A program made the position numbers and the translations under genes. The notes under the pieces are model-generated. The model did no database searches. It saw only the letters and a program-made list of their open reading frames with translations, and had not been told where the DNA came from. This document shows positions 34,324 through 47,269 of a stretch of DNA of 64,000 nucleotides, piece by piece. The DNA is taken from positions 473,360-537,359 of the forward strand of contig WFMF01000089.1 in assembly GCA_011033025.1 (NCBI GenBank), given 5' to 3'. Position 1 is the stretch's first letter, and each line of letters begins with the position of its first letter. The stretch comes from Beroe forskalii (Eukaryota > Ctenophora > Nuda > Beroida > Beroidae).

Positions 34324-36816
34324 ATGTTGTGGCTTGTGTGGCTGTGTTTCATCCTCCAAGGCTGCCTGCCCCTTGTACAGACCTACTTCACGACCGTGGA
34401 ACCAAAGACTGAAACCTGTTTCTTTGATACAGCCACCAGCGGCACCAAGATGAGCCTAACATTCGAAGTGGCAGAAGGTGGCTTCCTCGATATCGATGTG
34501 ACGATAAGACAGTACCTGCGGTCGGAAAGTGTTCTCAATAGATATCAAATAGTAGATGAAATGATAATGTTTTGATAGAATGATAACACATTAAACAATA
34601 TTATAATGCACTGCCCACACTTACGAATCGTACGTCTAATACGAGGGTGTAAACTTGTGTGTCTACACTTTACACCTTAAAGGTACAGTGTATACTTTCA
34701 CCCTTCCCCTACTCTTCAGAATACAATGTACACGACAAATTCAATTCTGTACAGTATTATACACAAACATTGCAATGTACCCAATGTAGTAATGTAGCAA
34801 TGTACACTGCCACATCTCACTATCCCCCCTCCCCCAGATATCAGGGCCCGAAGGTAAGGAAGTGTACCGGGGGTCACGAGAAAGTAGTGGAAAGTACGCG
34901 TTCAGTGCCTACATGGACGGCGACTACAAGTATTGCTTCAGCAACGCCATGAGCAAGATGACCAGTAAAGTGGTCATGTTCAATATGGACGTGGGCGAGA
35001 CTAAGGAACACGAGACTGCGGACAGCACTGATGTTGGTAGGTGTCGGGTTAGGACTTAGTGGCGATGTTATTGCCATCGTACTAATAGTGGTTGAGGTAG
35101 TGAAACCCGTCGTTATGTTTTTAAGTGCAACACCATATTATGATTTATGTTACTAAGAAACTCCAATAATCGCAACAATAGTAGCAGTGGTGACATTTAC
35201 TCATTTCAGAACATAATAAGTTAGAGGAGCAATTGGAGCAGCTAAGCGGGCAGTTAGTATCCATAAAACACGATCAGGAGTATATGGAAGTACGAGATAG
35301 GACACATGGCACTAGTGAGTATTACTTCTTCTTTTTATCTGAAGTCACTTTTGTGCTGTTCAACGCTTACTGGACAATAACCTTGAAACGAGGATCGCGC
35401 TTTATTCCTCTTTTCGAGGATACTGTTTTGAAGCACCACGATTAAGACACGTAGCTTTTTAAGTTCTTTGTTCACAGTCTGGCTGAGATTAGCTGTCTAC
35501 TGTAGAATATTCACTTGATTGTTGTTGGCTTGTATTACAAGGTGACAGATGATACAATAATAAAATAACATTATAAAATGCAAATCTATCCAACGAGAGG
35601 CGGTCGCTCAGTAAAAAGTAATTTTCGTAGCGCGCGACGCAACCTAAGTAGAGTATTGAAAGCGAAATATGCGTAATTTGTGAGTACGTGGCTCATTTTC
35701 GTGATAAATAAGAGCAGAGATTGGGCGCGGACACGCACATTTGTGACACGTTCCACACGAAATTGTCTCAATATTACAACCTCATTATAAATTACCTGAC
35801 CGGCCGTCATTTTACCGGGCCTCTAGAGGCTTTTTCCAATGGCAGTAGAATTAGGATTTGAAGCAAGGATTTCAATTTGTAACCTGAGTCGTTTTCCCAC
35901 TTTGTTAATGTTATTTGGGCCGTAAAGTCGGCCTAGATATTAAATATTTCATTTCACCGTACACTTAAGAACGGCACCACGTAATTTGCGCGCACTTTAA
36001 TATCGGCGCACTAAATTAGTGCGGTTTTTATGAGATCGAAAACAATGTAAATAAATATGAATAAAATTTGAAATTTTCCTCTTGATATCATATCGAGACA
36101 TCATATTCATAGGACGAGCAATATATACAATTTTGCAATAATGACAAGAGACAATTTTCAACAGTAATAAGTTGTAGTATCCATTATTTTAATCTTCAAA
36201 CTACAGTACAGAAGTGCTGTAGTTTGGAACGTGCATGTCTCAGAAAGGCAAACTAATAATTTCATTCTTTAAACTATTGAAGTTTTAGCTGATGACGGTC
36301 ATGATTCATTAATTCGTGCCCGAAAAAAACCAAAATCGGAAAAAACGCAAAATTCATAAAATTGTTCACTTAATTAGCATACAGTTAATTTTATGCGCAC
36401 TTAATTACTGTACACTTAATTAGTGCGGTTTTTTCCATACCGCACTAATTAAGTGACGCCGTTCTTAAGTGTACTAAGGTAATTCATTTCATCAGCAAAC
36501 CATCTGATCGGCGACCTTTGAATTTAACCGGTCCTATTACTTTCGAAGGACCAAAACGAACGTACGTTTGACGTTGCCTGGTCCCTTTCGCGACAACGGC
36601 TGGTAACGTTTGGCGTAGTACCAGTATTCACTATTCATGGTTATTCCTCTTAGTAAAACACACTGCTATGTCTAACGCCCGTTATTTTCAGTAAACAACT
36701 CCACAAACCAGCGAGTGGTGTGGTGGGCGTTCTTTGAAGCCCTGGTCCTGTTGGCCATGTCCCTGGGTCAGGTTTACTACCTCAAACGTTTCTTTGAAGT
36801 CAGAAGAGTTGTGTAA
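34324..36816 (+). CDS. TMED2: TMED2-like p24 family cargo receptor (complete)
   Basis: Type I membrane protein of COPI/COPII vesicles, cycling between ER and Golgi. Exons: 34324-34503, 34838-35036, 35210-35314 and 36692-36816 (TAA at 36814-36816); exon phases agree. The signal peptide ([15 protein letters not shown]) is followed by the GOLD domain ([62 protein letters not shown]), a coiled coil ([26 protein letters not shown]), one membrane segment ([16 protein letters not shown]) and the tail [11 protein letters not shown], whose FF pair is the COPII signal of the family. Length, about 202 residues, matches the family. The first intron is odd: the conserved reading needs ACG/ATAAGA as donor (AT rather than GT). 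The GT six bases earlier would delete two residues in frame. Confidence 0.95.
35957..36479. mobile_element. TA-inserted MITE in TMED2-like intron 3
   Basis: About 523 bp. Inverted ends contain GTACACTTAAGAACGGC, with TAAGG-TA at the right. Inner palindromes GCACTAATTAAGTG and GTGCGGTTTTT lie near both ends. A second copy in opposite orientation is at 62684-63210. Confidence 0.9.
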
Positions 36817-37959
36817 CACTTCTTAATGGTGTTCCCAGTTTGTAGAAACATCAGATTATTGTAATATGACAGGGACCGGGGATAGGTTTACACAACATTC
36901 GCATGTACCTACACTGTATGTAATGTACACTGTATGCAATGTACACTGTGTATCATGTACATCATAACCCTTCAGGTTCGTTTACGCGACCATTTTATTA
37001 AGTTGCGTATAATGTTTCTCGACTGTTTCATGTTTACCATTTTTTTTGTAAATAGTGGACCCGGACTACCGACGGCTATAGATGACTATACCCCTTTTTA
37101 GAATGTTGATTCGTTCTCCCATATTCAGTATTTATTGTTAATTAGGTATATCAATACTTGGCCGTTATTTCTCCTTGGAATTTTTAATGCACTAAATACA
37201 AATCATTGTTTGTGATGATGAACAGTATCCATCTTTTTAAGAAGTGTTGATAAGGTCATCGATTTCATTGAAGTACGCGATACGAATATGCTGCATGCAT
37301 TTAATTCTTGAAATGGCAACGTGCTGATCGGTTGAAATGCAACGCATCGAAAGGTAGGACCCTAGGACCGGGCATGGACTTTTCAGATTATTATTTTCTG
37401 CCTCGTGGCTACCTAGGTCTATTTGGGGAAGTTGTTGGTTGGTTTAGGAAATAGCTGTCAGCACCACGGGACAGCATTTGACTGCTTTCCGACCTCTTGT
37501 TTTCGACCGACTAGCACACTGGCGCCTTAGTATACTTTCTCGTATTATATGTCTTGTCCTCAGTTGTTCTTATTCAGTTATAGGATTCCTACAAATGCGA
37601 TTATGGAAATAATTGCACGAGGCGTAGCCAAGTGCAATTATTGTGTTCATACGACGTGAAGCCGAGTGTTAAAAGCACAATAACAATTGCACGAGCAACT
37701 ATTGTGTCAGATGTTGGTATATACAAAGTGTGTTTCTCAACAGTACCCCAGATTACAAACGTCATTTCATTGTCATGCGACTCAAAATATCATTGGCAGC
37801 TGAATCAGCATTTAAATGATGAATTTAGTGAGATATTGTTTTAATTTGAATTTTTCTATGAGGATGTTTGAGTTGGGTTCAATGTTATACAAGTATACAA
37901 TGAGATTTCTTAGTTTTATCAACTACTGCGTAGTTATTATTTTAATAATTAATTTAGGT
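36817..37959. other. 3' flank of the TMED2-like gene
   Basis: It holds a short run of TACACTGTATGTAATGTA-type repeats (36905-36965) and a region around 37600-37690 with repeated AATTGCACGAG / CAATTATTGTG motifs. No gene is seen. Confidence 0.5.
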
Positions 37960-38576
37960 AACTCTCCCATACAAACGGCACTGAATAACGTCACAGATCA
38001 AAACCTCAGTCGTTTTGTATCCTAATTCGAAACCTAACCCTTACCATAACCCTTACCCACAAATTGAAATAGGTAACTAGTAATGATAGTTATACAATGA
38101 CATCAATTTACAAAGAAAATTTATTCCCAAAATCATTATCATAAAGCCTACTATCGTACTGTTAATTGATATGAATGATCCAATTAAGTGTCTCTCAACA
38201 CAAACCAAGATTATCTAGAAATATTGAATTAATTAGGTACCTATTTCTCTACCTAATGAGGTGTATTTATGTGGAGTAAAATTTTGGTGACTTACAAATT
38301 TGGTAGGGTGCAATTTGGGGATCTTTCTCAAGTCATAACTATAGTTAACATATGATAATGACGTCATTTTGAACTGTCATGGTGTGTGAAAAAATGGGGA
38401 TTTTTCCGAAAAATCCCCTACATTAAAACCTCTATAAAAACACCACATACGGTAATTGTCTTTAAAAAAAACCGGCAACTATTTCTCCCATATAACTATG
38501 GCTGAGTGACGTCACAGACCAAAACCTAGTTATATTTTTGAATCCTCGCCTTAAACCTAACAAATCCTAACCCTAA
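37960..38576. repeat. Dispersed repeats with telomere-like CCCTAA tracts
   Basis: Two copies (37965-38060 and 38485-38576) of a module with CTCCCATA, a TGACGTCACAGA-like block, AAAACCT and a degenerate CCTAACCCT run. The inverse of this module is at 53139-53290. Confidence 0.75.
38254..38450. mobile_element. Small TIR element, GAGGTGTATTTAT ends
   Basis: Shares the blocks GGTAGGGTGCAATTTGG, AACATATGATAATGACGTCA and CATGGTGTGTGAAAAA with the element at 57184-57397, in inverse orientation. Confidence 0.8.
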
Positions 38577-38846
38577 CGCATATGCGTGCAGATCGCTTAA
38601 TAACAATTAACACGGAGAGCTCGATAAGTTTACATACTAACACTTGCGCATGCAACTCTTTAATACAGTTACTGTATTAACGTGAATTGCGCGGGCAAGT
38701 GTTGATTAGATGGATTTCACCCATCCCTAGTGCGCAACACTCGGAAATTTGGAGGGTCGTGTTGGAGGGTAGGGTAAAATCCTACTAGTGTTGCGATATG
38801 TTAACTTATCGAGCTCTCCTTATCGAGCGATCTGCACGCATGCGTA
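38576..38846. mobile_element. MITE with ACGCAT(AT)GCGTGCAGATCGC ends
   Basis: About 270 bp. The terminal inverted repeat continues inside as GGAGAGCTCGATAAGTT..ACA. No coding capacity. Confidence 0.85.
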
Positions 38847-39715
38847 AATTAACATTTGATAAATTAGTTTAGATGCTGTGCAAGAGATGTACTTTGCATC
38901 TGGATATCAAGGTACTATAATCTTATAATTCAAAAATGTTGTAGCCCCCCTTCGTATATGACACATTGTTGAGATAGTTTAAGAATTTGTCCCATTCAAC
39001 GTAATCAAAGTCACTTCAAGGTATCAAATTTTAAATGAGAATGGTCCTTCCTGATTTTAATGATCGAATATTTGAGGGAATCATCGTTCTTTGAGTTTGC
39101 TTAATGCTTACAGCATATAAAAAGCTAAACGGAAACATTGCTGAGATCAGGACGGGGACCAGGAAATTTAGTCTGTTGCCCGTCGCTCGCCTGTCATTCC
39201 TGCTTCCAGTTCCTCAGTTTGCTGCCACGCGGGGCTGCAAACTGGAGATATGGGGTTCGCCTACACCGCGGTGAAAAATAGGTAAACCCCAAATCTCCAA
39301 ATGCATGTGAGAGGACTGTGCCCCTAGACGAAATAATGAAAATAATCACTGTCTGAAATTATTTCAAGTAGAAATGTTTTTTGAACCTCTCTGTGTTTGT
39401 AACTGAGAGTGCTTCCTTGTCAAATAAGAAAACTAGTCCTTCTTCACAATTTCAATGAATTCATGTGATGAACTGCGATGTTTGAAACTGCCAGGGTCTT
39501 CGGATCCTCACATTTTGTCGTTGAATTTGAAAAGCTTTGGGCGATATATAGAATAGGTCATCAAAATTCAAAGTATCCCATGGTCGAGGGTTCTGAAACA
39601 AAAAACTGGTGTCAAGGCAGAGTCAATACTTTGATAGCGTGAATAATGAAGTCGGACCCTATCATTTTTACTTTTTGAGTTATACGCGATATAGCTTACT
39701 TGGCCACTCATCAAC

Positions 39716-39792
39716 CCAACCGGCACATCCAACAAAACCAAAATTAAACCGAAAACGCTTGATAAACGTTTTTAAACGCTTCTGTGCCGGCT
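39716..39792. mobile_element. Short element with CCGGCACATCC / GTGCCGGCTGG ends
   Basis: 77 bp with near-palindromic ends and AAACGTTTTTAAACG inside. The same left end occurs at 40778, where the unit is interrupted by the 4.5-kb element. Confidence 0.6.
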
Positions 39793-39882
39793 GGGTCATA
39801 TAAATTGACAAAAATATTCAGTCTAAATTGTTTGGCCTTTAAAAGGGACATTTATTAAGTTTAGGGGGCAAAGAGACATTAC

Positions 39883-40663
39883 CTTCTGTTTTTTCACAAA
39901 GGTCCTCAGAATAGGGTATGGACAGCGTTGGGACCAGGGTGGTAAGGTACAAATCCTTTAGAGCGTCACTTTCATAAACCTTGTACTGAACACTGAATTC
40001 AAGCTGAAAGGAAGAAGTTTTGAATGACCTAAGACTAAGAGAGGTTCAGAAGAAGTACTCTGATACTGAACTGATAAAGTGCAAATGCACTCGCTGCAAA
40101 AAAAACAAACCCTAAAGTGAGTAATGTCAAGAACAGTTTCCAGCTTCACAAGGACATTTGAGGCCGTTTCAAACCAGCCTGGGAAACTCATGTTGCCACG
40201 AGGAATGTTGTATTGACCAGTTGAATAGATCGTCTTGTTGATATACGCCCCTGATAAAGTACTGATAATAGTAACTTAATAAACTAATATTAATAATCAA
40301 ATTTAAACCTCATCAAGCACAGATTAAAACCAAACCGACTTTATTGAATTGAATTCAAGACGTGACGACAACAGCTCAGCGCTCTCACGTAGAAATTCCC
40401 ATATATTTTATTGGTGATGACTTCGAGTATACCTGTCAGATCGGTCATGTTGAAGACCAGCTGCACGGAAGGCTCGTGACAGGGCATGATGGTGAAGTCG
40501 TAGGTGATGTTGTGGCCGAGTATCTGGGTTCGGCAGAACGCCCCCTGGCAGTCCGGGTATATCGTGCAGTTCTGCGAAGCGAAGGCATATGTCAGGGTGT
40601 CCGACATCGTCTTACACTTCTCTAAGTGTGCTCCAACTCCAAGTCCAATGACTATCCACTTCC
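39883..40663 (-). CDS. Extracellular cysteine-containing protein, family not named (partial)
   Basis: Three exons chain in phase on the minus strand: 40663-40433 (phase 1-1), 40250-40111 (1-0) and 40003-39883 (0-1). Visible text: CKTMSDTLTYAFASQNCTIY, PDCQGAFC, LGHNITYDFTIMPCHEPSVQ and LVFNMTDLTG; then GAYINKTIYSTGQYN and VLVKLETVLDITHF; then LEFSVQYKVYESDALKDLY. Four NxS/T sites and paired cysteines point to the extracellular space. The C..C..C..PC..P..LVF arrangement recalls uncharacterised extracellular modules in marine invertebrates (recollection only). The first and last exons of the gene were not found; the upstream side is filled by the 40838-45388 element. Confidence 0.7.
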
Positions 40664-41586
40664 CTGGTGGGGGGAGAATTGAATTTACTTCCAATGGTGG
40701 TGGTTATAAGTGGCAGATTTATACCATAATCCAATCATAGAAAATTGCAATTAACATCACCCCATAGAATATACCCAGCCGGCACATCCAAACCAATACC
40801 ATGAGACAAAAACAAACCAGCTATGATAAACGATTTACTAGAGTAGCAGAGAGGTGTTGAGTATGCACTTCATTTCTCGATGGAAGGTCTTTTGTTATTC
40901 AATTCTGAGCAAGAATCATCTAGGTACGCAATTTAAAAACGTATTATGAACCCTGTGGGGCCTATTTTCTAATCGCCCTCAGGCGCATAGGCTGAAAATT
41001 CATATCTCGGTCCAGGAAGGTCGTAGAGACTTCATCTTGGGCTTAAACGAATCGCAATTGTCATGTTTTTATACAATTGTTCATGAAGATATGCCCTAAA
41101 ATGCACAGGAAAAAGTTTTGGCCCAAAACTGTTTTTCACCATAAGCCATTCATCAGCAAAATTTTCATATCTTGGTCCACAAAAGTCGTAGAGACTTCAT
41201 TTTGGGCTCAAAAGAATCGCAATGGCCACATTTCTATACAAATTTTCATAAAAATATGTTCTAAAAGAGTTTATTTAATATTTATCAATGGTAACAATGA
41301 GTAATGGGCACCTGAGTTCAATGGTGCGTATAAGTGTTATCTATTGTTCTTGATAATCGTCTATGTGAAGAGTGATGGTTAAATACCATTATCCTTATGT
41401 TATGTTATGTTAATACATTTTTAAGCTAACATTTTTGTGTTAAATAAGTTTCCATTATATTTTTAGGCTTGCTTCTTGACAGTTTTCATAACAATTTGCA
41501 CTTTTGTTGAAGGTGTGTTTTGTACGTTAATTTTATGTTTACTTATGAACTAAAATGTGAAGGTTCTTTACCACTATTTTTATACT

Positions 41587-41587
<1 letters not shown>

Positions 41588-41621
<34 letters not shown>

Positions 41622-41622
41622 G

Positions 41623-41662
<40 letters not shown>
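41588..41662. repeat. (TAC)n microsatellite
   Basis: About 25 ACT/TAC triplets with one TGC interruption, inside the 4.5-kb element. Confidence 0.95.
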
Positions 41663-41665
<3 letters not shown>

Positions 41666-41839
41666 ATCTCCAGGATATTTGTGTAAGTCATTTCCAGGAC
41701 CCCAAGTGATTTGCGATATTTTTGTGTGCAGTTATCTTGAAGTTTGAATACTCTGAAAATATATTAAAAACCGATAATTCAAATACTAATTTGCTTGGAA
41801 GTAATGGATAATCGGGGTCCTTGGGAGGATATTGCACAG

Positions 41840-42833
41840 CATGTTCTCTTATAAGGTGGTCTTGTCTCTGGCACTTCTTGTGTCATGAGGCAGCCAGCTA
41901 AGTCCTGTTCCACCCTCCGGCTTACTTTGCTCTGCCAGGTGCACCCCGGGTCACGCTAAGGTTCAGGCAGCACAGAGCTGACTCTCATCCAGCTCTGTGT
42001 CCATATCATCCCACTTCTCTGTCCCCCCCCCCTGTTTTCACCCTCCTCACCTTACTTCACACCACACAGCCCTTTCCTTGGCTCTCTTCTTCCTTCGTAA
42101 CCCCCTTCTTCCCCAGTTCCCTTGAATCCCTTTTCTTGCTTGCAGTTCTGCTACTTTCCTCCTCTCTTCCCCCTTCAGGCATCTCCCAGAGACTGGTGAA
42201 CTGACACACTGATTAACACAAGGTATACTATGAGTCACAACTCCACTTTGATCGCAAACAGATGCAAACGAACACACCCAGATCCCACCAATTGCACATA
42301 TTCAAATCATTTTTGAGCTTATCAAGAGCGCAGCGCATGCGCATGCAGTGCGTGCACATGCTGCATGCAGCTTATCAGTTATGTTGTTACCATAAAAGTC
42401 TCAACGACCAACCCTTTCAGGAAACCTTTCAGCAACTCTTTCAGGACTACTCCCTAGGTACAATCGATCATGTCCCCCTATGCAGTGTGTAGGCTTCCCT
42501 GTATGGCTGCATAGGCACCAGCCAATGGAGAACCTGCGCACAGCACTAACTTTTTGAGGGCATTGTTGCAGCAGTTGGAGCATGTGGAACTACCAGAGCA
42601 CTGGATCCAGTCTAGTTATAGAGACCCCGCATCCTACCTGGTTTCACTAGACAGGGCCGACTGCAGTCATCACAATCATATCTCTGCACTAGAGCTCGCA
42701 TACCACCAAGGAACCATGTCGGCCAATGTTTCTGGAAGGGTATGGTCGGGCATATATGTCCTCCAATCCTGTGTGTTGGGGGCACTACGGGGGCTTTAGT
42801 AAGCCTTCCGTCAACTATCTATCTATCTATCTA
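41840..42833 (+). mobile_element. Probable non-LTR retrotransposon 3' fragment
   Basis: A segment with base composition unlike its surroundings (C-rich, CTCTGCCAGGTGCACC) ends in GGGGGCTTTAGTAAGCCTTC and an (ATCT)n tail at about 42815-42833, the usual 3' end of CR1/RTE-type LINEs or their SINEs. No reverse transcriptase motif is readable. It is embedded in the 4.5-kb element. Confidence 0.5.
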
Positions 42834-45388
42834 TGTTCTAAAATGGTCATGAAAAAAGTTTTCGGCAAAAAACTGATTTTTCCACCATACGCGAGCTATT
42901 TATGATCAAGGGAAGCTTCATATCTCGGTCCAGGAAAGTCGTAGAGACTTCGTCTGGGGTTCAAAACGAACCTGAATGACCATATTTTATGCAATTTTTC
43001 ATGAACCTTTGTCCTTAAATGCACAGGAAAAAGTTTTTGGGCCAAAAACTGTTTTTTCGCCTTATATGAGCCAATTATTACCAGTGGAAGTTACATATCT
43101 CGGTACAAGAAAGCCTTGGAAGCTTCATCTAGGGCTTCATCTAGGGCTTGAGCGAATTGCAATGGCCTGGCCATCTTGAAATATATAATAAGACTTATTA
43201 ATAAATTGCTCTCATCAATTTATACATCTGAATCCCTGTGAAGACTATATATCCCTGTAAAAGTTATATATTGCTTCAATGACTGTACAAAGGTCTTGGT
43301 GAGGTATGATAAATACCAAGGTGCTCCAAATTTAAGGTCACTGGAATGGCTTGAATGTATTGAACCAATTATCAATTTTGCAACGTAACAATAGTACATA
43401 AATGTGAATTGTGGTGATACTCAAGATGATGTGGAGATGTGGCATTCTGAATGCTAAAGAGAGATCCTGTATTACTACTGTTATGCTCCTATTGAAGAAG
43501 ATCCTTCCTACTAAAGCAGTGAAATTCTCATGAAATAGATAAATGACTCATTGCATCCAGGACCAATATTTTCTCTTGGAAATGTGTTTAATTAAAGTCT
43601 TGAATACCCTGAATCTTGAGCTCATTAACAAGCTACACTCTATGAAATGCGTTGTTGTCAGTAGTATTAGAATCGGAAAGGTGAACTGCCAAGGTTAGCT
43701 TGGCTCGTTTACCACTTTCATGAGTGAGGATTTGTCCAATCAGACTTGAACCCTGGATGTTGTGAATGACAGGCCGCACAATTCTTATCCACTCAACCAA
43801 GCGCAGGATGAGGTATTTTTGCAATAAGGTTCATTTATTGAATGCCACTCCTGTGATGGGACTGACCTTAAATTCTTAAATTGGAGCACTTTTTGCTTTT
43901 TTGCAAAAATCATACCATACCAATGTATGTAGTTAAATTGGAGCACTTTTGGCATTAATCATACCATACCAATGTATGTACTTATGAACAGTCATTTTAG
44001 GCTTCAAATATTCCAGTCTTTTAGGGGCCCAGATATGTAGAAATTGCCCTTAATACAACTTGTGTGAGGTGAAAACAACAGTTTTTGGCCTATGTTTTGA
44101 GCGATTAGTGGCATAGGCTTATCAGCAAGTAGTATACATAATATAAAAATGGCCATTGGAAGTCAATTGAGTTCAAATTGAAGTTTTTACGACCATTCTT
44201 TAATCTTTTTAGGGCATATGTTATAGAAAATTGTATAATAACATTGCCATTACCTCATCACGAATCGTTTGAGCCCAAGACGAAGTCCATGCGACTGTCC
44301 TGGACCAAGATATGAAACTACTGCTGATCATTAACAGCTCATGTATGGTGAATAACAGTTTTTGGCCCAAATTCGAAACGTTTTTCCTGAGCCTTTTAGG
44401 GCATATAATGTTCATGAAGAACTGTATAAAAATATAAAAATATGACCATTGCAATTCGTTTGAGCCCAAGATAAGGTCTACACGACCTTAAATTTGGAGC
44501 TCCTTGTTACTTTGTTATTTATCATACTATAGCCTGAACTTTGTACATTCATTGAAGCCAAATATAGCCTCTACAGGGATTCATTGATGAAAGCAATCAA
44601 TCAATATGTCGTATACATATAAAAATGAACATTGCAATTCCCTCAAGCCCTAGATGAAGTCTCTAAGGCTTTCCTGTACCGAGATATGAAACTTCCACTG
44701 GTAATAAATGGCTCATATATTATGGTGAAAAAACAGTTTTTGGCCCAAAACTTTTTTCCTGTGCATTTTAAGACAAAGGTTCATGGAAAATTGCCTAAAA
44801 ATGTGGCCATTCATATTCGTTTGAACCCCAGACGAAGTCTCTACGACTTTCCTGGACCGAGATATGAAGCTTCCCTTGATCATAAATAGCTCGCGTATGG
44901 TGGAAAAATCAGTTTTTTGCCGAAAACTTTTTTCATGAGCCTTTTAGAACATATCTTTATTAAAAGTTGTATAGAAATGTGGCCATTGCGATTCTTTTGA
45001 GCCCGGGATGAAGTCTCTACGACTTTTGTGGACCAAGATATGAAAATTTTGCTGATGAATGGCTCGCTTATGGTGAAAAACAGTTTTTGGGCCAAAACTT
45101 TTTTCCTGTGCATTTTAGGGCATATCTTCATGAACAATTGTATAAAAACATGGCAATTGCGATTCGTTTAAGCCCAAGATGAAGTCTCTACGACCTTCCT
45201 GGACCGAGATATGAATTTTCAGCCTATGCGCCTGAGGGCGATTAGAAAATAGGCCCCACAGGGTTCATAATACGTTTTTGAATTGCGTACCTAGATGATT
45301 CTTGCTCAGAATTGAATAACAAAGGACCCTCCATCGAGAAATTCCGTGGACAACATAGTGCATACTCAACACCTCTCTGCTACTAGAG

Positions 45389-46127
45389 TAATTATATTTG
45401 GTTTAAAACGTTTATTTTTGGTTCACAAAAAACGTTTTTCTTAAACCCAACATTTACTGATTTTTCAAAATTTTAGTTCTTTTTTGAAAAAAAAGAATTA
45501 GAAGCAGTTTTCAAATTACTCAAACTTTATTAAAATGTTGCGATGTTAAACATCATATTCATAATCTAAAAATATGTACAAAAATGGTTAAAAACGTAAT
45601 TTATTCAGACTGTACAGAGTCTTCAAAATTGTGTGAAAATATCCCCAAAATATTTAAGAGATTCAGAATTAATTTCGTTAAAAATATTGAACATCGCAAC
45701 GTTAATAAAGTTCGAGTAATTTGAAAACTGCTTCTAAATGAGTCTACTCAGAAAGAACTAAAATTTTTGAAATATATCAGTTATCATGAGACTCAGAAAC
45801 AGTGCACTGCTACTAATTTGTTTATACAACCAAACATATACGTCACAAAAACGTTTTTTGGTTCTGTGGAAACGTTTCTTGAAGATCAACAATAAACGTT
45901 TGGTTGAAGAGAAACGTTTGGTTGGAGAGAAACGTTTTCTGCAAGTGCAAACAAAATTCAACGTATTTTAAACGTTTATTTAAGGTTTTTTTGTAACATA
46001 ATTCCAATCTGGAAAATAATCTCCTGTAAACCATAGATAAACGACCAACGTTTATAATTGGCTTCTTATAGTTATATCAACGTTCTCTTAAACTAAAAAT
46101 AAACCACTTGAAAACGAAGTAATAATA
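45389..46127. repeat. Inverted repeat with AAACGTTT motifs
   Basis: TTTTCAAATTACTCAAACTT and its diverged complement, and the TAGTTCTT / AAGAACTA pair, form arms around about 45620. AAACGTTT occurs many times at both sides. It appears to be the right part of the unit whose left end is at 40778-40837. Confidence 0.7.
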
Positions 46128-46480
46128 AGGGGGGGGGGGGTTCAAGCCAAATTTTTGGGAAAACACGTTTCTGAGATAACGGTTGACCCAAAAGGTATAC
46201 CCCGTGGGCCAACTTTTTGACCAGGTTTGGTACCCCCAGACCCACTGGCGCCGCCATGGAGCCATGCCCAAATATGGGCACAAAATGGGCATATTTTTTC
46301 AAAAGCAACTTGGGCGAGATCTGAGGTGTGCAATCGATAGATAATGGTCCCCTGAGTTACCATAAAAAATTTGAAGTTGATATCTCAAAAAATGGCTGAG
46401 TGATGGCCGAAAAACGTATGCCCATATATGGGCATACGCGCGTCGCGCAAGCCAATTCTGGCCCATAATAATTCTGGCCC
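46128..46480. mobile_element. Foldback element with AGGGGGG ends, copy 3 (truncated)
   Basis: Only the outer part of the left arm is present; it breaks after GCCAATTCTGGCCCATAA, where AATTCTGGCCC is repeated and the hairpin of the next element begins. It shares GAGCCATG and TTTTTGACCAGG variants with copy 4, so these two are sisters. Confidence 0.88.
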
Positions 46481-47269
46481 ACGATTTATAATCCAGAAAT
46501 AAACCAAACCACAAGTGGTTTGGTTTATTTCTGGATTATAAATCGTTTTTAACAACTTTTCTGATTGGTTTCAGGACAAGAGACTATTTCCCGCCCTGGC
46601 CAGGGCGGTAACCCCCTGCATATCAGAAAAATAAAAAGAAATAGAGAGTCAAGACCTATCTAGAACGATTCGTCGTAAAATTTTAGGTCTAGAACAACCG
46701 TTCTTATAGATACGCGTATACTTAAATCGCACGCTACAGTAACGTAACTGGCCAGGGCTATATATGAGAGAATTCAGTGTCACAGGAGTTTATTTCCGTC
46801 CTGGCAAGGACGGCAACCCCCTCACAGTAAGAAAAAAAAAACAAAAAAAAAACAAAAAAACTTGCGTTTGAAAAGGGTGAAGGAAGCAATTGAGAGCTTT
46901 GAAACCTATCTTAAACGATTCCTCGTCAAATTTTACGTAGGAGTCGACCCCTCTCGAGTGAATGCGTATACCAAAATCTCGAGATATCCTCCCCTCGAAC
47001 GTAACCTTGCCAGGACACTATACTTACAAGAAATAGTTGGGAATATTTATACATTCCCGCCCTGGCCAGGGCGGTAACCCCCTGCATATCAGAAAAATAA
47101 AAAGAAATAGAGAGTCAGGACCTATCTAGAACGATTCGTCGTAAAATTTTAGGTCTAGAACAACCGTTCTTATAGATACGCGTATACTTAAATCGCACGC
47201 TACAGTAACGTAACTGGCCAGGGCTATTATATATGAGAGAATTCAGTGTCACAGGAGTTTATATAATAA

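Larger units (their letters stand above)
40838..45388. mobile_element. 4.5-kb element with about 430-bp inverted ends
   Basis: Ends read TA-CTAGAGTAGCAGAGAGGTG at the left and the complement at the right, followed by TA. The arms (to about 41270 and from about 44960) stay similar throughout. Inside, units of about 170 bases (ATATCTCGGTCCAGGAAAGT, CGTAGAGACTTC, CATTTTAGGGCATAT) repeat in forward orientation on the left (41070-41270, 42830-43190) and reverse orientation on the right (44030-45200), so the element is a large imperfect palindrome. No transposase was found. Confidence 0.88.

Noticed and set aside
42554-42799. 81-codon plus-strand frame as a gene
   Set aside because: Lies in the LINE-like fragment that ends in an ATCT tail, without start context or splice sites.
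46481-46586. Parvovirus-type terminal repeat
   Set aside because: Hairpin-tipped ends only resemble such termini; no replication or capsid reading frame lies between them, and simple nested palindromes explain the structure.
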